Origin: Acidobacteriota bacterium
GTDB lineage: Bacteria; Acidobacteriota; Terriglobia; Terriglobales; Acidobacteriaceae
Direction of reading: 5' to 3'
Assembly (NCBI GenBank): GCA_021802085.1
Contig: JAKAAZ010000019.1
Location: 1-25,692, forward strand
Length of the DNA stretch: 25,692 nt
A model generated the notes under the pieces. That model was not told the origin of the DNA. It worked only from the letters and a program-made list of their open reading frames with translations, and did not search any database. Both the position numbers and the translations under genes were made by a program. Shown here piece after piece: positions 17,301 through 25,325 of the stretch. Each line of letters starts with the position of its first letter. Position 1 is the first letter of the stretch.

Positions 17301-17699
17301 GCTTTGTATCAAAGCGGTTTTGCGTTTAGTCCAGGTCTGGTCACAAATACCGCTGGCCTGGCAATACGCCCGAACCAGGTGGCGCCTATACACACGATAG
17401 GGAAGCTAAATGAATGGTTCAGCACGAATTCGTTCGCTGCTCCAAAATATGGCTTCTTCGGTGATGCAAGCAACGGCACGATCCGCGGCCCACACCAGAT
17501 ATCTTTCAATGTAGCGCTCTACAAAACGTTTCCAATCAAAAGCCGCCTCGACTTGCAGTTTCGCGCTGAAGCGTTCAACGTAGCGAACCACCCTAACTTC
17601 AACAATGTATCCACTAGCCTTGGCGCGGGAAATTTCGGGCATGTTACAAGCGCCCTCGATCCGCGCATACTGGAGTTCGCAATGAAGCTTGTCTATTGA
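14310..17699 (+). CDS. Oar-like TonB-dependent receptor
   Basis: A 1,129-residue outer-membrane transporter. The signal peptide is about 1-27 (VLILAVAVAGFA). A carboxypeptidase-regulatory-like beta domain follows (about 30-118: GAISGTVTDSTGASLPSATV, then AGTYTVTISKDGFK). Next is the plug (about 125-245: LMLNGRNFQTLAIMVPGVSS) and then the beta-barrel, ending LEFAMKLVY with a terminal aromatic residue as usual for outer-membrane barrels. This architecture is abundant in Acidobacteriota, where such proteins stand in for SusC-type importers. No SusD partner is present. Its place between the CocE-type hydrolase and rhamnosidase genes suggests it takes up the oligosaccharide handled by this locus. 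The start at 14310 is chosen for its SD site; 14277 is the alternative. Confidence 0.92.
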   Translation: MHRLLSHVVLRGSIAVLILAVAVAGFAQVASTGAISGTVTDSTGASLPSATVTITNQGTGVARTVTTDSTGFYSAESIPAGTYTVTISKDGFKQSVTRDMHVAPGVRRANDVTLQVGSASSQVTVTADAVQVNTQTSESGGTITEKQVSNLMLNGRNFQTLAIMVPGVSSTVGANSLTGGGINGSTTLIINGQGVEYTTYNIDGIYDVNTGNLSNVDILPIVDGIAEFRVLKDNYSAKYGIGAAQIMVETKSGTDTFHGSAWDYLRNNAFDANNYFTTATQPLHQNIFGYTLGGPFIIPKIYNTKRDKKSFGFASNQWYLISAGQVVRGALFPQAMRNGDFSASPTLTGNLTLDAHSQALLASEGKSNCIAGPKTLNPACFDPVAVALMNTYWPLPNNPSGGFLNYLNQGSETTNQSDSQYRLDQYVNGNNLLTGRFMYEQVDNHFPDGLGLGNNPTPLIPEIEYTTGFNGMVRLTTTFTPNVLNTVSLAETYTKADLLENAPLPAGIHIIQSFPGADPLNRMPNISLSRGWSGNGPGDLPIYASDGEGIASDDASWVKGNHVLQAGALYIFGIKRQNAFSNPMGNFSFSGVHTGDPAADYLLGLDATYSQVNQQRRVYGHYRQGEAYVQDDWRVSPRLTLNLGVRWQYFSSDTASGDEVTGFSPTLYNPAQAPVVNVNGSLVINRSNVPLNSAGQPANLLNGIIFAGQNGVPSGFFIPKKLNFGPRVGFAYDLSGNGTTSIRGGYGIVYSRDALAQLNAAYGQNPPYVKSANILNSLLSDATAGTPKAPTTQSMNVIPPSFTPVQIQTYSLTLEHQLAPSMVAQVAYVGSQGRHLEATGFNENFSLPVTTPSAGNCLPAGQVPSASYDFDPCINAGIASPDHTRPYQGYSNINTEYDEGSSNYNSLQTGLIYRTNSTQVNVAYTYSKSLGTIGSHTGGSPVGAVVQNPRNVAAEYGPPDYDFTHDLTGTWVYNLPFFQHDSKMLAQTLGNWTFAGLALYQSGFAFSPGLVTNTAGLAIRPNQVAPIHTIGKLNEWFSTNSFAAPKYGFFGDASNGTIRGPHQISFNVALYKTFPIKSRLDLQFRAEAFNVANHPNFNNVSTSLGAGNFGHVTSALDPRILEFAMKLVY

Positions 17700-17892
17700 T
17701 GGCTGCCTTTACCGCGCGACTGCGGTCTACGATTTCTTCTATCAACGGCGGGTCTCCATTTTTCCAACAATCTGGCACTCGCTTCCGGGCGAGCTTCATC
17801 CCTTCCTGCTTCTAACATGAGAGATCCATCCTAGAACGGAAAGTCCCTCCGAAGAGGCTGCCTGTTCTACAATAAAATAACGATGGAGGGTT

Positions 17893-20800
17893 ATGAATCG
17901 GCGAGAAGCAATCCAACTGATGATTATTGCCGGACTTGCGAGTGATGCTACGCTCTTGAGTCAGTCGGTACATCCGGCGGCGCTGCCGGGATCGACGAGC
18001 CTGCGGACCACCCGCCTTCGCTGTGAATATCGGACCGATCCATTCGGGATCGATGTAACCAGACCGAGGCTTAGCTGGATACTGGAGAGTACAGATGTAG
18101 GCCAGCGCAATCTTCGACAGAGTGCGTATCACATCCTTGTAGCCAGCAGCCTTGAAGGATTGGAAAGCGGCCGAGGCGATTTGTGGGACTCCGGAAAGGT
18201 CCTTTCCGGGACTTCCATCCAGATCGAGTACGCTGGAAAACCCTTAGCCTCTCGAATGCGCGCTTGGTGGAAAGTCAAGGTATGGGATCAGGCTGGACAA
18301 AGCTCTGCATGGAGTCAGCCGGCTGCCTGGTCCATGGGTTTACTCGACCCCACGGATTGGCAGGCGAAGTGGATAGGTCTCGATGGCGGCGCTGGCATAG
18401 CCGAGGAAATCGAAGACGCGCACTGGATTTCGTCCAGCGATCCTGGGAACGGACCTCGCTCCTTCCAAGGCATTTTCAATGTACCGACAGACAATCCAGT
18501 CAGTTCCGGGATCATGATGATCACCGGCTCGAATGCAATCACAGTTTTCGTCAATGGTACTAAGATTTCGTCCGCGGCAGGCCGCTCGATGCCCCAACTG
18601 GTGGCAGCTGATATCACATCGACATTGCATGTCGGGGACAACTTTGTAGCTGTCGCCATCGAACCTGGTTCCTCCCAACTCCCTCCGCGTATCATCGGCG
18701 GCCTTACCCTGGATCTCGCCGACGGAACAATACTCCATCTTCGCACCGGCGAGAATTGGAAGGTTTCCGATAGAGAGGCAACCGAAGTTCCTGAGCGAGG
18801 CTTGAACGATGCTGGATGGTCAACGGCTCATGTCGTCGATCTACCGGTCCCAGATGCTTTGCCTCCGGTACGAACCAGACTTCCGGCACGCTTGCTGCGC
18901 AAGGAATTTAAACTGAGCGGGCAAGTTCGCCGCGCTACAGCCTACATCAGCGGAGTAGGCGTGTACGAGCTATATATTAACGGGCGACAAATCAGCGACG
19001 AAGTTCTTGCGCCTAACCTAAGCGATTACGATAAGCGAGTCTATTATCGAACGCATGACGTTTCGGAATTTTTGCAAACGGGTTCCAATGCAGTTGGCGT
19101 GTTTTTAGGAAATGGACGGTATTTCTCACTGAGAAACTACATTCCACATACGCAAACCTTCGGATATCCGAAGTTGATCCTGCAAATCGAGATTGAATTC
19201 GAGAATGGTTCCACACAGATACTTTTTAGCAATGACACATGGAAGATAACATCGGACGGCCCGATTCGCGCAAACAATGAATACGATGGCGAAGAATACG
19301 ACGCGCGGCTGGAACTCGATGGGTGGAACCAGGTAGCTTATTCGGATGCCGCCTGGCAAGCAGCGGAGTTGGTGGATGCTCCCACCGGACGGCTTTCGGC
19401 GCAAATGAATGGACCAATACGAGTAGTTCATGAGATGAAACCCGTGAAGATCACCCAGCCGCGACCGGGAGTCTATGTTTTCGATATGGGGCAAAATATG
19501 GTTGGCTGGTGCCGCATGCACGTCGCGGGAACTAGAGGAACACGCATCCGCTTGCGACACGCGGAGACGCTGCGCGACGACGGAATGCTGTATACGGACA
19601 ACCTCCGCAGTGCTCGAGCAACAGATATATATGTGCTCCGCGGCTCAGTTGCCGAGTCGTATCAGCCCAGATTCACATATCACGGGTTTCGCTATGTTGA
19701 GCTCACAGGGTTCCCCGGCACGCCTACACTCTCCACGATAGTAGGACAGGTAGTCCACGATGCGCTTGACCAGCACGCGGATTTCGTGACTTCAAACGAT
19801 CTGCTGAACCACATCTATAAGAATGTCCTATGGGGAGTCAAGGGAAACTACCGTAGCATCCCCAGCGACTGTCCACAGCGGGATGAGCGGCAAGGGTGGC
19901 TTGGCGATCGTTCCTCTGAAAGCAAGGGCGAAACATTTATGTTCGATGTGAGCTCATTTTACACAAAGTGGATTGCGGACATTGAGGACTCAATGACCCC
20001 ACAAGGGGCTTTGGATGACGTTGCCCCCGGCTATTGGAAATTTTATAGCGATGATGTGACATGGCCGGCGACATTTATTATCGTTGCTGCGGCCATTCAC
20101 GAGCAATATGGAGACCGCAGGATCATCCAGGATCATTATCCTGCCATGAAACGTTGGATGGATTATATGACCGCGCAGATCAAGGACGATCTAATGCCAC
20201 GCGATACCTATGGAGACTGGTGCGTGCCGCCGGAATCTCTCACGTTGATCCACAGCAAGGATCCCGCACGGCTGACGAGTCCAGAGGTCCTTGGAACTAC
20301 ATACTTTTATTACTTATTGCGACTTATGTCGCAATTTGCGGTCGTCGCCGGGAGACTCGCCGACCAGCAGGAATTCGACAAATTGGCTGATCGAGTTAAC
20401 TCCGCGTTCAACGCGAAGTACTTTCATGCGGACACCAATACCTATGCAAATGGTTCCCAGACTTCAAGTATTCTTCCTCTTGCGTTTGGCATGGTGCCGG
20501 AAGCGCACCGGATCGCTGTGGCAACCGCGCTCGCACAAAACATCCGATTGAAAACCGACTCCCATATCGGTACCGGACTGATTGGAACCCAATGGATCAT
20601 GCGCACGCTCAGCCACAATGGCTACGCCGATCTCGCATACCAAATTGCGACGCAAAACACATATCCGAGCTGGGGCTACATGATTGGAAGAGGTGCAACC
20701 ACAATTTGGGAGCTATGGAACGGAGATACTGCGGACCCCGCCATGAATTCCAGGAATCACCTGATGCTGGTTGGGGATTTAGCGATCTGGCTCTATGAGA

Positions 20801-21144
20801 ATCTGGCTGGAATGAGAGCAGATCTTAATGATCCGGGATTCAAGCACATCATCATTCAACCAACTGTCGCTGGCGATCTGCGATTTGTGCGAGCGTCACA
20901 TGATTCTCCGCACGGAAAGATCGCGATCGCATGGGAACGTGCTAACAGTCGGTTTACATTAAATGTTTCCATTCCTGCAAATACCACGGCGACTGTCTAC
21001 GTGCCTGCGAAGGAGAGGAAGTTAGTCAGGGAAGGCGGACACAATGTCATACATTCGAATGGAGTGCGGTTCTCGCGGATGGAAAACGGCGCAGCAGTGT
21101 ATAAGGTCGGCTCTGGAAGCTATTCTTTCACTTCGTCGATATAG
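17893..21144 (+). CDS. GH78 alpha-L-rhamnosidase
   Basis: A 1,083-residue enzyme that releases terminal L-rhamnose from glycans or glycosides by inversion. The N-terminal beta domain has the family signature RTDPFGIDVTRPRLSWILES. Further beta-sandwich domains follow to about residue 560. The (alpha/alpha)6 catalytic barrel holds SDCPQRDERQGWLGDRS with D659, D664, E665 and D672, the cluster that includes the general acid. The general base is probably E940 in TTIWELWNGD. A C-terminal beta domain closes the protein (about 1000-1083). The N-terminus MNRREAIQLMIIAGLA has paired arginines and a hydrophobic stretch, a possible Tat signal, so it is probably exported. GGAGGG directly precedes the ATG with unusually short spacing. 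It supplies the sugar on which the RhmD-like enzyme downstream would act. Confidence 0.93.
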   Translation: MNRREAIQLMIIAGLASDATLLSQSVHPAALPGSTSLRTTRLRCEYRTDPFGIDVTRPRLSWILESTDVGQRNLRQSAYHILVASSLEGLESGRGDLWDSGKVLSGTSIQIEYAGKPLASRMRAWWKVKVWDQAGQSSAWSQPAAWSMGLLDPTDWQAKWIGLDGGAGIAEEIEDAHWISSSDPGNGPRSFQGIFNVPTDNPVSSGIMMITGSNAITVFVNGTKISSAAGRSMPQLVAADITSTLHVGDNFVAVAIEPGSSQLPPRIIGGLTLDLADGTILHLRTGENWKVSDREATEVPERGLNDAGWSTAHVVDLPVPDALPPVRTRLPARLLRKEFKLSGQVRRATAYISGVGVYELYINGRQISDEVLAPNLSDYDKRVYYRTHDVSEFLQTGSNAVGVFLGNGRYFSLRNYIPHTQTFGYPKLILQIEIEFENGSTQILFSNDTWKITSDGPIRANNEYDGEEYDARLELDGWNQVAYSDAAWQAAELVDAPTGRLSAQMNGPIRVVHEMKPVKITQPRPGVYVFDMGQNMVGWCRMHVAGTRGTRIRLRHAETLRDDGMLYTDNLRSARATDIYVLRGSVAESYQPRFTYHGFRYVELTGFPGTPTLSTIVGQVVHDALDQHADFVTSNDLLNHIYKNVLWGVKGNYRSIPSDCPQRDERQGWLGDRSSESKGETFMFDVSSFYTKWIADIEDSMTPQGALDDVAPGYWKFYSDDVTWPATFIIVAAAIHEQYGDRRIIQDHYPAMKRWMDYMTAQIKDDLMPRDTYGDWCVPPESLTLIHSKDPARLTSPEVLGTTYFYYLLRLMSQFAVVAGRLADQQEFDKLADRVNSAFNAKYFHADTNTYANGSQTSSILPLAFGMVPEAHRIAVATALAQNIRLKTDSHIGTGLIGTQWIMRTLSHNGYADLAYQIATQNTYPSWGYMIGRGATTIWELWNGDTADPAMNSRNHLMLVGDLAIWLYENLAGMRADLNDPGFKHIIIQPTVAGDLRFVRASHDSPHGKIAIAWERANSRFTLNVSIPANTTATVYVPAKERKLVREGGHNVIHSNGVRFSRMENGAAVYKVGSGSYSFTSSI

Positions 21145-21273
21145 CCCCCCTTATAGTTGGACAAGACCGTTGCAGCGATCACACTGGAGGTCTTAAGAAA
21201 AGATTCTTATCCTTAATTAAAATTGTCTTACTCGCAAAAGAGTGCCGCCGCAAACAGTCCGAGGAACTGATTC

Positions 21274-22047
21274 ATGCATTCATATACTGTTCAGGTACTG
21301 AAGATGGGGCAAGCCGATGTTCCACGCCCGGAGGTTTACTGGATGACTGGGTGGGGCGAATGGGAGACTTTATACTTCTATATGGTCTTCATTCAGGGCG
21401 GCGATGTTAAGGCGATCGTCAATACCGGCCTACCGTATGACCTACAGGATATGAATGCGCGCTGGAAAGAGTTTGCGGGTCCGCGATGTGAACTCTTGCG
21501 CAAAGAGATCGAGACACCTGTAGAGGCGTTGCGGCACGTTGGGGTTGAACCGCACCAGATAACACACGTCCTATTAACACCCCTACAAATATATGCCACC
21601 GCGAACATTCCGCTATTTACCAATGCGAGGATATGTATGTCGCGCCGCGGTTGGATCGAGGATATACTAGCGAGACCATCCTGGCTCCACGTACCACGTA
21701 GATATTGTATTGCCGACGAAGTGCTCAAATATCTATTGTTTCAGGCGAGCGACCGTCTAGTTCTGCTTGCGGATGAGGATGAAATTTGCCCCGGCATCCA
21801 AGCTGCGTGGGTGGGTACCCATCATCGTAGCTCCATGCTCTTTACAATCCGCACAAAGAATGGGACGGTGGGTGTCAGTGATTGTGCCTTCAAATATGGG
21901 AACCTGCAGGGGCACCCGCTGGGAATTGGGGAAAGCCTGGCCGAAGGCGCCATCGCATATGAACGCATTCTTCGAGACATCCAGCACTTTATTCCACTCT
22001 ACGATCCACAGGTGCTGGAGAAATACCCCGATGGGATTGTCGCGTGA
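21274..22047 (+). CDS. Metallo-beta-lactamase-fold protein lacking the metal motif
   Basis: A 257-residue protein similar to N-acyl-homoserine-lactonase-type MBL-fold hydrolases by overall layout (IVNTGLP, HVLLT, NIPLFTNARICMSRRGWIED, DEDEICPGIQAAWVGTHH, FIPLYDP). The HxHxDH motif that follows LT in the family is replaced by PLQIYA (103-108), so all four residues are changed. The last ligand His is also changed (LYDP where GHDP is usual). H183 and D203 in the equivalents of the other ligand positions remain. The fold core looks intact, so it is probably a folded non-metal or altered-metal protein, not random decay. The gene has GAGGAA upstream, and its stop overlaps the aldolase start by four bases (GTGA), so the two are made together. 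It lies where a lactonase would be needed in the pathway; that role is not supported by the active site. Confidence 0.75.
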   Translation: MHSYTVQVLKMGQADVPRPEVYWMTGWGEWETLYFYMVFIQGGDVKAIVNTGLPYDLQDMNARWKEFAGPRCELLRKEIETPVEALRHVGVEPHQITHVLLTPLQIYATANIPLFTNARICMSRRGWIEDILARPSWLHVPRRYCIADEVLKYLLFQASDRLVLLADEDEICPGIQAAWVGTHHRSSMLFTIRTKNGTVGVSDCAFKYGNLQGHPLGIGESLAEGAIAYERILRDIQHFIPLYDPQVLEKYPDGIVA

Positions 22048-22895
22048 TTGCCAAAATTGCTGGTATCATACCGATTCTCGCCACTCCTTTTACCAGCGAG
22101 GGGGAAGTGGATGCGAATGGCTTCGCAGCAATCGTCGAATCAGCGATAACGAACGGCGCCCATGCGGTTGCCATGTTCGGCCTTGCAAGCGAATACTACA
22201 AACTCACGGATGATGAACGACGCATTCTCACTTCGGTACTGATCGAGACAACGCGGGATAGAGTACCCGTGCTGATCTCCGTTACCCACCACTCCACCGA
22301 GGTCGCTGTGCGCCAAGCTATGGAGGCAGAGCAGGCCGGCGCCCATGCGGTGATGGTTCTGCCACCTTTTTTTCTGAGTCCTCCACTGAACTCGATTCTT
22401 TTCCATGTCGAGGCCATCGTGGCAGCGGTTCACATTCCTGTCATCCTGCAATACGCGCCTGTACAGACCGCCATCCCGGCGGACGTGTTGCTTCGCTTGC
22501 CAGTTTCTATTATCAAAGTCGATGCGTCGCCTTCCATTCCCGCGCTTCTGTCTTTACCTGTGGGAGTCACTACTCTGGTCGGCTATATGGGCTTGGATCT
22601 GCCGGATGCAGTTTTAGCGGGTTGCTCGGGATGTATGCCCACCGCATCACTCGTACGGTCGTTTGTGAAAGTGTGGCGCTTGCTGCAAGAAAACCCGGCA
22701 GAGGGACGCCGGGAACACCACACGCTGCTTCCGTTACTGCAATATATGATGCAGTCCGTCGAATTTTTAATTGCTGCAGAGAAACAATTGCTCGTGAAGC
22801 AAGGTATTATTCGCAGCGGTTATTGCCGTAGCCCTTGCGTATCGTTCTATCGCGAGCAGATCAACCAGCTTGATGAATACCTCGAAAATCTATGA
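22044..22895 (+). CDS. DapA-family class I aldolase
   Basis: A member of the dihydrodipicolinate synthase/N-acetylneuraminate lyase family, 283 residues, expected to split or form a 2-keto acid through a lysine Schiff base. The Schiff-base lysine is K158 in SIIKVDAS, and the conserved tyrosine is Y137 in VILQYAP. The usual GTTGE loop reads GLASE (46-50) followed by YYKLTDDER, so it is not an orthodox dihydrodipicolinate synthase. It more likely acts on a sugar-derived 2-keto-3-deoxy acid. Next to an L-rhamnonate dehydratase-like gene, cleavage of 2-keto-3-deoxy-L-rhamnonate to pyruvate and L-lactaldehyde is the natural guess. E. coli uses an unrelated class II aldolase (RhmA) for that step. 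It begins with GTG overlapping the previous stop codon, a sign of translational coupling. Confidence 0.85.
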   Translation: MIAKIAGIIPILATPFTSEGEVDANGFAAIVESAITNGAHAVAMFGLASEYYKLTDDERRILTSVLIETTRDRVPVLISVTHHSTEVAVRQAMEAEQAGAHAVMVLPPFFLSPPLNSILFHVEAIVAAVHIPVILQYAPVQTAIPADVLLRLPVSIIKVDASPSIPALLSLPVGVTTLVGYMGLDLPDAVLAGCSGCMPTASLVRSFVKVWRLLQENPAEGRREHHTLLPLLQYMMQSVEFLIAAEKQLLVKQGIIRSGYCRSPCVSFYREQINQLDEYLENL

Positions 22896-22907
22896 CCTAC
22901 CCTGCGC

Positions 22908-22921
22908 ACGATACGTATTGT
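22908..22921. promoter_or_regulatory. Near-perfect palindrome upstream of the dehydratase gene
   Basis: ACGATACGTATTGT is symmetric at six of seven base pairs around a central CG, with a perfect ATACGTAT core. It lies 12 bases after the aldolase stop codon and 123 bases before the dehydratase ATG. Candidate LacI-type operator. Confidence 0.4.
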
Positions 22922-22948
22922 CATTTTCTACCCACACCAAGCCACACG

Positions 22949-22985
22949 CCTCCTTCGCGACAATGAGGAGGGCTCTATCGCGAAG
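22949..22985. repeat. Two interleaved inverted repeats
   Basis: CCTCCT (22949-22954) pairs with AGGAGG (22966-22971). CTTCGCGA (22953-22960) pairs with TCGCGAAG (22978-22985). The arms alternate and share two bases, so the two helices either exclude each other or form a pseudoknot-like fold. The element is 59 bases upstream of the dehydratase start, and a perfect Shine-Dalgarno-like AGGAGG is one of its arms. Confidence 0.5.
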
Positions 22986-23044
22986 ATAGTTTGTTGGGAA
23001 GACGATCAGTACACTTAACATTAGGGAAGTTTTGTGGAGATACG

Positions 23045-24223
23045 ATGCGAATTGAAAAAATCAGAACACGAAACATCGGATTTTCTCGCGCCCCAGTCAC
23101 CCTCAAGCGGAACCTGGTTACGAACACGTCGCAGTTCGAGGATTTCGAAACACGGCAAAGTGGCTGGTTCGGTTCGGTGATGTGCACGCTAGTCGAGGTG
23201 GAGACCGACGATGGCTTGCTTGGTGTCGGTACTGCGGGGGCATTCCACGGCGCCGCCAAATCCATAATCGACGATTACTACTCGGATCTGATCATCGGTG
23301 AAGATCCAAGGCGGCACGAATATCTTTGGCAGAGGATGTATCGAACTACGATTCGGTTTGGCCGCTCCGGTTCCGCATTGACCGGCATTTCCGCATTGGA
23401 TATTGCCTGCTGGGATCTGCACGGAAAAGCGGAAGGCAAACCCGTCTATGACCTGATAGGGGGACGCACTCAGACCCATGTTCCTTGTTATGTGAGTCGT
23501 CTCTATGCCATGGAGGACCTTGACCAGCTTGCCGAGGAGGCGAAGCACTGGAAGGACCTTGGGTTTGTTCGTATGAAGCAGCGATTCGGATTTGGGCCGA
23601 AGGACGGCCCAGCCGGTATGCGGCGCAATGTGGACCTGGTTCGAACCGTTCGAAGAGTTGTCGGCGAGGACATCGAACTAGCGGCCGATGCCTACATGGG
23701 ATGGAACGTCGGATATGCAATCGAAATGGCCAAAATGCTTCGCGATTTTAACCTGGCGTGGATCGAAGAGCCACTGATGCCGCATGAGGTTGCAGGATAT
23801 GTAGAGCTGAAAGAGCGCTGTCCCTGGCAGTGCTGGAGCTGTGGTGAGCATTCGTATGGCAAGTGGGACTTCAAGGATCTGATCGACCGCCGTGCCGTAG
23901 ACATTTTGCAGTTCGATACCAACCGCGTGGGCGGTATCACGGAAGCACTCAAAATCTGTGCTATGGCAGAGGCTGCAGGGCTTCCTGTCATTCCGCATTC
24001 AAACGAGGCGCACAATACCCATGTGATTTTCAGTCGCGCCCCACATGTCTGTCCGCTGGTGGAATATTTTCCTGACGTCGAACCGGATACTGGGAACGAA
24101 TTATTTTGGAAAATATTCAGTGGATTGCCCGAAGCAGGGAATGGGACTCTGACGTTGAACTCTGCACCCGGGTTAGGTATCGGAATTCGAGAAGAAATCG
24201 CCGCCCGCTTATGCGTCAACTGA
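23045..24223 (+). CDS. rhmD: L-rhamnonate dehydratase-like enolase-superfamily enzyme
   Basis: A 392-residue mandelate racemase/muconate lactonizing-type enzyme. Segments RFGFGPKDGPAGM, YMGWNVGYA, QFDTNRVGGIT and GNELFWKIFSG closely match my memory of E. coli RhmD, which dehydrates L-rhamnonate to 2-keto-3-deoxy-L-rhamnonate. The Mg2+ ligands should be D215, E241 and E268, and the catalytic dyad H318 with D291. The N-terminal capping domain is about residues 1-135. A GGAG site lies five bases before the ATG at 23045; the frame is open to 22991 but without a good start. Partnership with the GH78 enzyme upstream strengthens the substrate guess. Other sugar-acid dehydratases of the family (fuconate, galactonate) are less likely because of the RhmD-specific segments. 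It is the last gene of the plus arm. Confidence 0.8.
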   Translation: MRIEKIRTRNIGFSRAPVTLKRNLVTNTSQFEDFETRQSGWFGSVMCTLVEVETDDGLLGVGTAGAFHGAAKSIIDDYYSDLIIGEDPRRHEYLWQRMYRTTIRFGRSGSALTGISALDIACWDLHGKAEGKPVYDLIGGRTQTHVPCYVSRLYAMEDLDQLAEEAKHWKDLGFVRMKQRFGFGPKDGPAGMRRNVDLVRTVRRVVGEDIELAADAYMGWNVGYAIEMAKMLRDFNLAWIEEPLMPHEVAGYVELKERCPWQCWSCGEHSYGKWDFKDLIDRRAVDILQFDTNRVGGITEALKICAMAEAAGLPVIPHSNEAHNTHVIFSRAPHVCPLVEYFPDVEPDTGNELFWKIFSGLPEAGNGTLTLNSAPGLGIGIREEIAARLCVN

Positions 24224-24404
24224 GGAAGACAACTTCCAGGCATATTTCTCCGACAGCGGGGTAACCTGCATCGCAGCGCACATCCTTATGTTCTCAGCGA
24301 TGCTCACTGTTCCGATCCAAATCTGTGGCTGCTTCTCGCAAGCCGCTGGAGCTTTCCTTGTACCTGAATAATGCACGGGAGCCATTTGGCAGCCCCTGAG
24401 AACT

Positions 24405-24418
24405 CTGTTTTACAACAG
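24405..24418. repeat. Short inverted repeat near the IS relic
   Basis: CTGTT and AACAG flank TTAC. The stem can extend by two pairs across one bulged base. It may be a weak transcript end or a remnant of an insertion boundary. The rest of 24224-24469 shows no coding sequence or other recognisable element. Confidence 0.25.
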
Positions 24419-24469
24419 TAGAGACGCGAAGTTGAGAGCTTTGCGAATCAGTTCCCAGGAGTCACCCAA

Positions 24470-25325
24470 ATGGTGAACAATGGAAATCAGAGTACGCATC
24501 ACAGGCGCGTAAATCAAGCGTTTCGCGGAGATATACCGGAGCCTAATAAAATCGGGGCTTCCACGCCCTATGACTTCTCCGGGTACAATCTGACCGCGTA
24601 CGGCGGGCTGCTTCCGGTAGCGACCATGCTGGAGAAGCTGGGGTTCCAGCAACTGATCGAGGAAACCCTGACCATCCAGCGGCAGACGCGCGCCATGCCG
24701 CTGTTCCGGTTTCTTTTGGGGATGATTTTGGCCTGCTACGTGGGCTTTTCGCGGCTGAATCATCTTCGTTTCTTGAAGCGCGAGCCAATGCTGACCGGCA
24801 TTCTACATGTTGCCGAGTTGCCGCCGCAGTGTACCTTCTGGCGTTTCCTGGCCTCGCTGCATCTGGGCATTGCACGGCAGTCGCTCGTCGTCGAGAAGCG
24901 CATGCGGGAGCGGGTGTGGGCGGTGGCGCGCTGCGCATCTGGACGCGGTCGCCGCGAGCCTTCCCTCACAGTGAAGCGTGTTTATGCTCGCGCCGATTCC
25001 GGCTTCTACTGCCGCGAGGCGATCGAGGCCTATAAAAAAAGGGGTGGCACTACATCGTGGTGGCACGCAAGACGGCGCGGCTGATCGATCAGTTGCAGGC
25101 GGCTGACTGGAAGCCTTCACCCAAAACCGACGCCGATGAACAGTGCGAGTTTCTCTATCAGCCCGATGGCTAGGGTAAGGCGCACCGTTTCCTGGCGCTT
25201 CGCTATGCGCGGGCAGAGGAGGAAGAAAAGCCAGAGCAATACCAGCTCTTCGATTCACCGGAGTACATCTGCCGGGTCTTCGCGACGGACATGGACGACC
25301 CCTTGGATTTTTTGGTCTGGTTCTA
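24470..25325 (+). pseudogene. Degraded IS1380-family transposase
   Basis: Remnant of a DDE transposase. The N-terminal part is recognisable (PYDFSGYNLTAYGGLLPVAT, then LPPQCTFWRFLASLH and MRERVW). After about 24925 the central segment with the first catalytic aspartate and its flanks is missing; I estimate some 80 residues by memory of intact relatives. The text resumes in a shifted frame at 24933 (AHLDAVAASLP), then returns to the first frame for VKRVYARADSGFYCREAIEA. A base is missing in the G-run near 25044, after which YIVVARKTARLIDQL and the rest continue in another frame. An in-frame TAG follows QPDG near 25172, where W is expected, and a second TAG ends DFLVWF at 25324-25326. Similarity stops there, so the C-terminal quarter is lost. 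It cannot be active. Confidence 0.85.

Noticed and set aside
21145..21273. TTAATTAA palindrome and AAGAA/TTCTT repeat upstream of the MBL-fold gene
   Set aside because: Short AT-rich symmetric words are expected by chance in an AT-rich gap; no good promoter spacing is tied to them.
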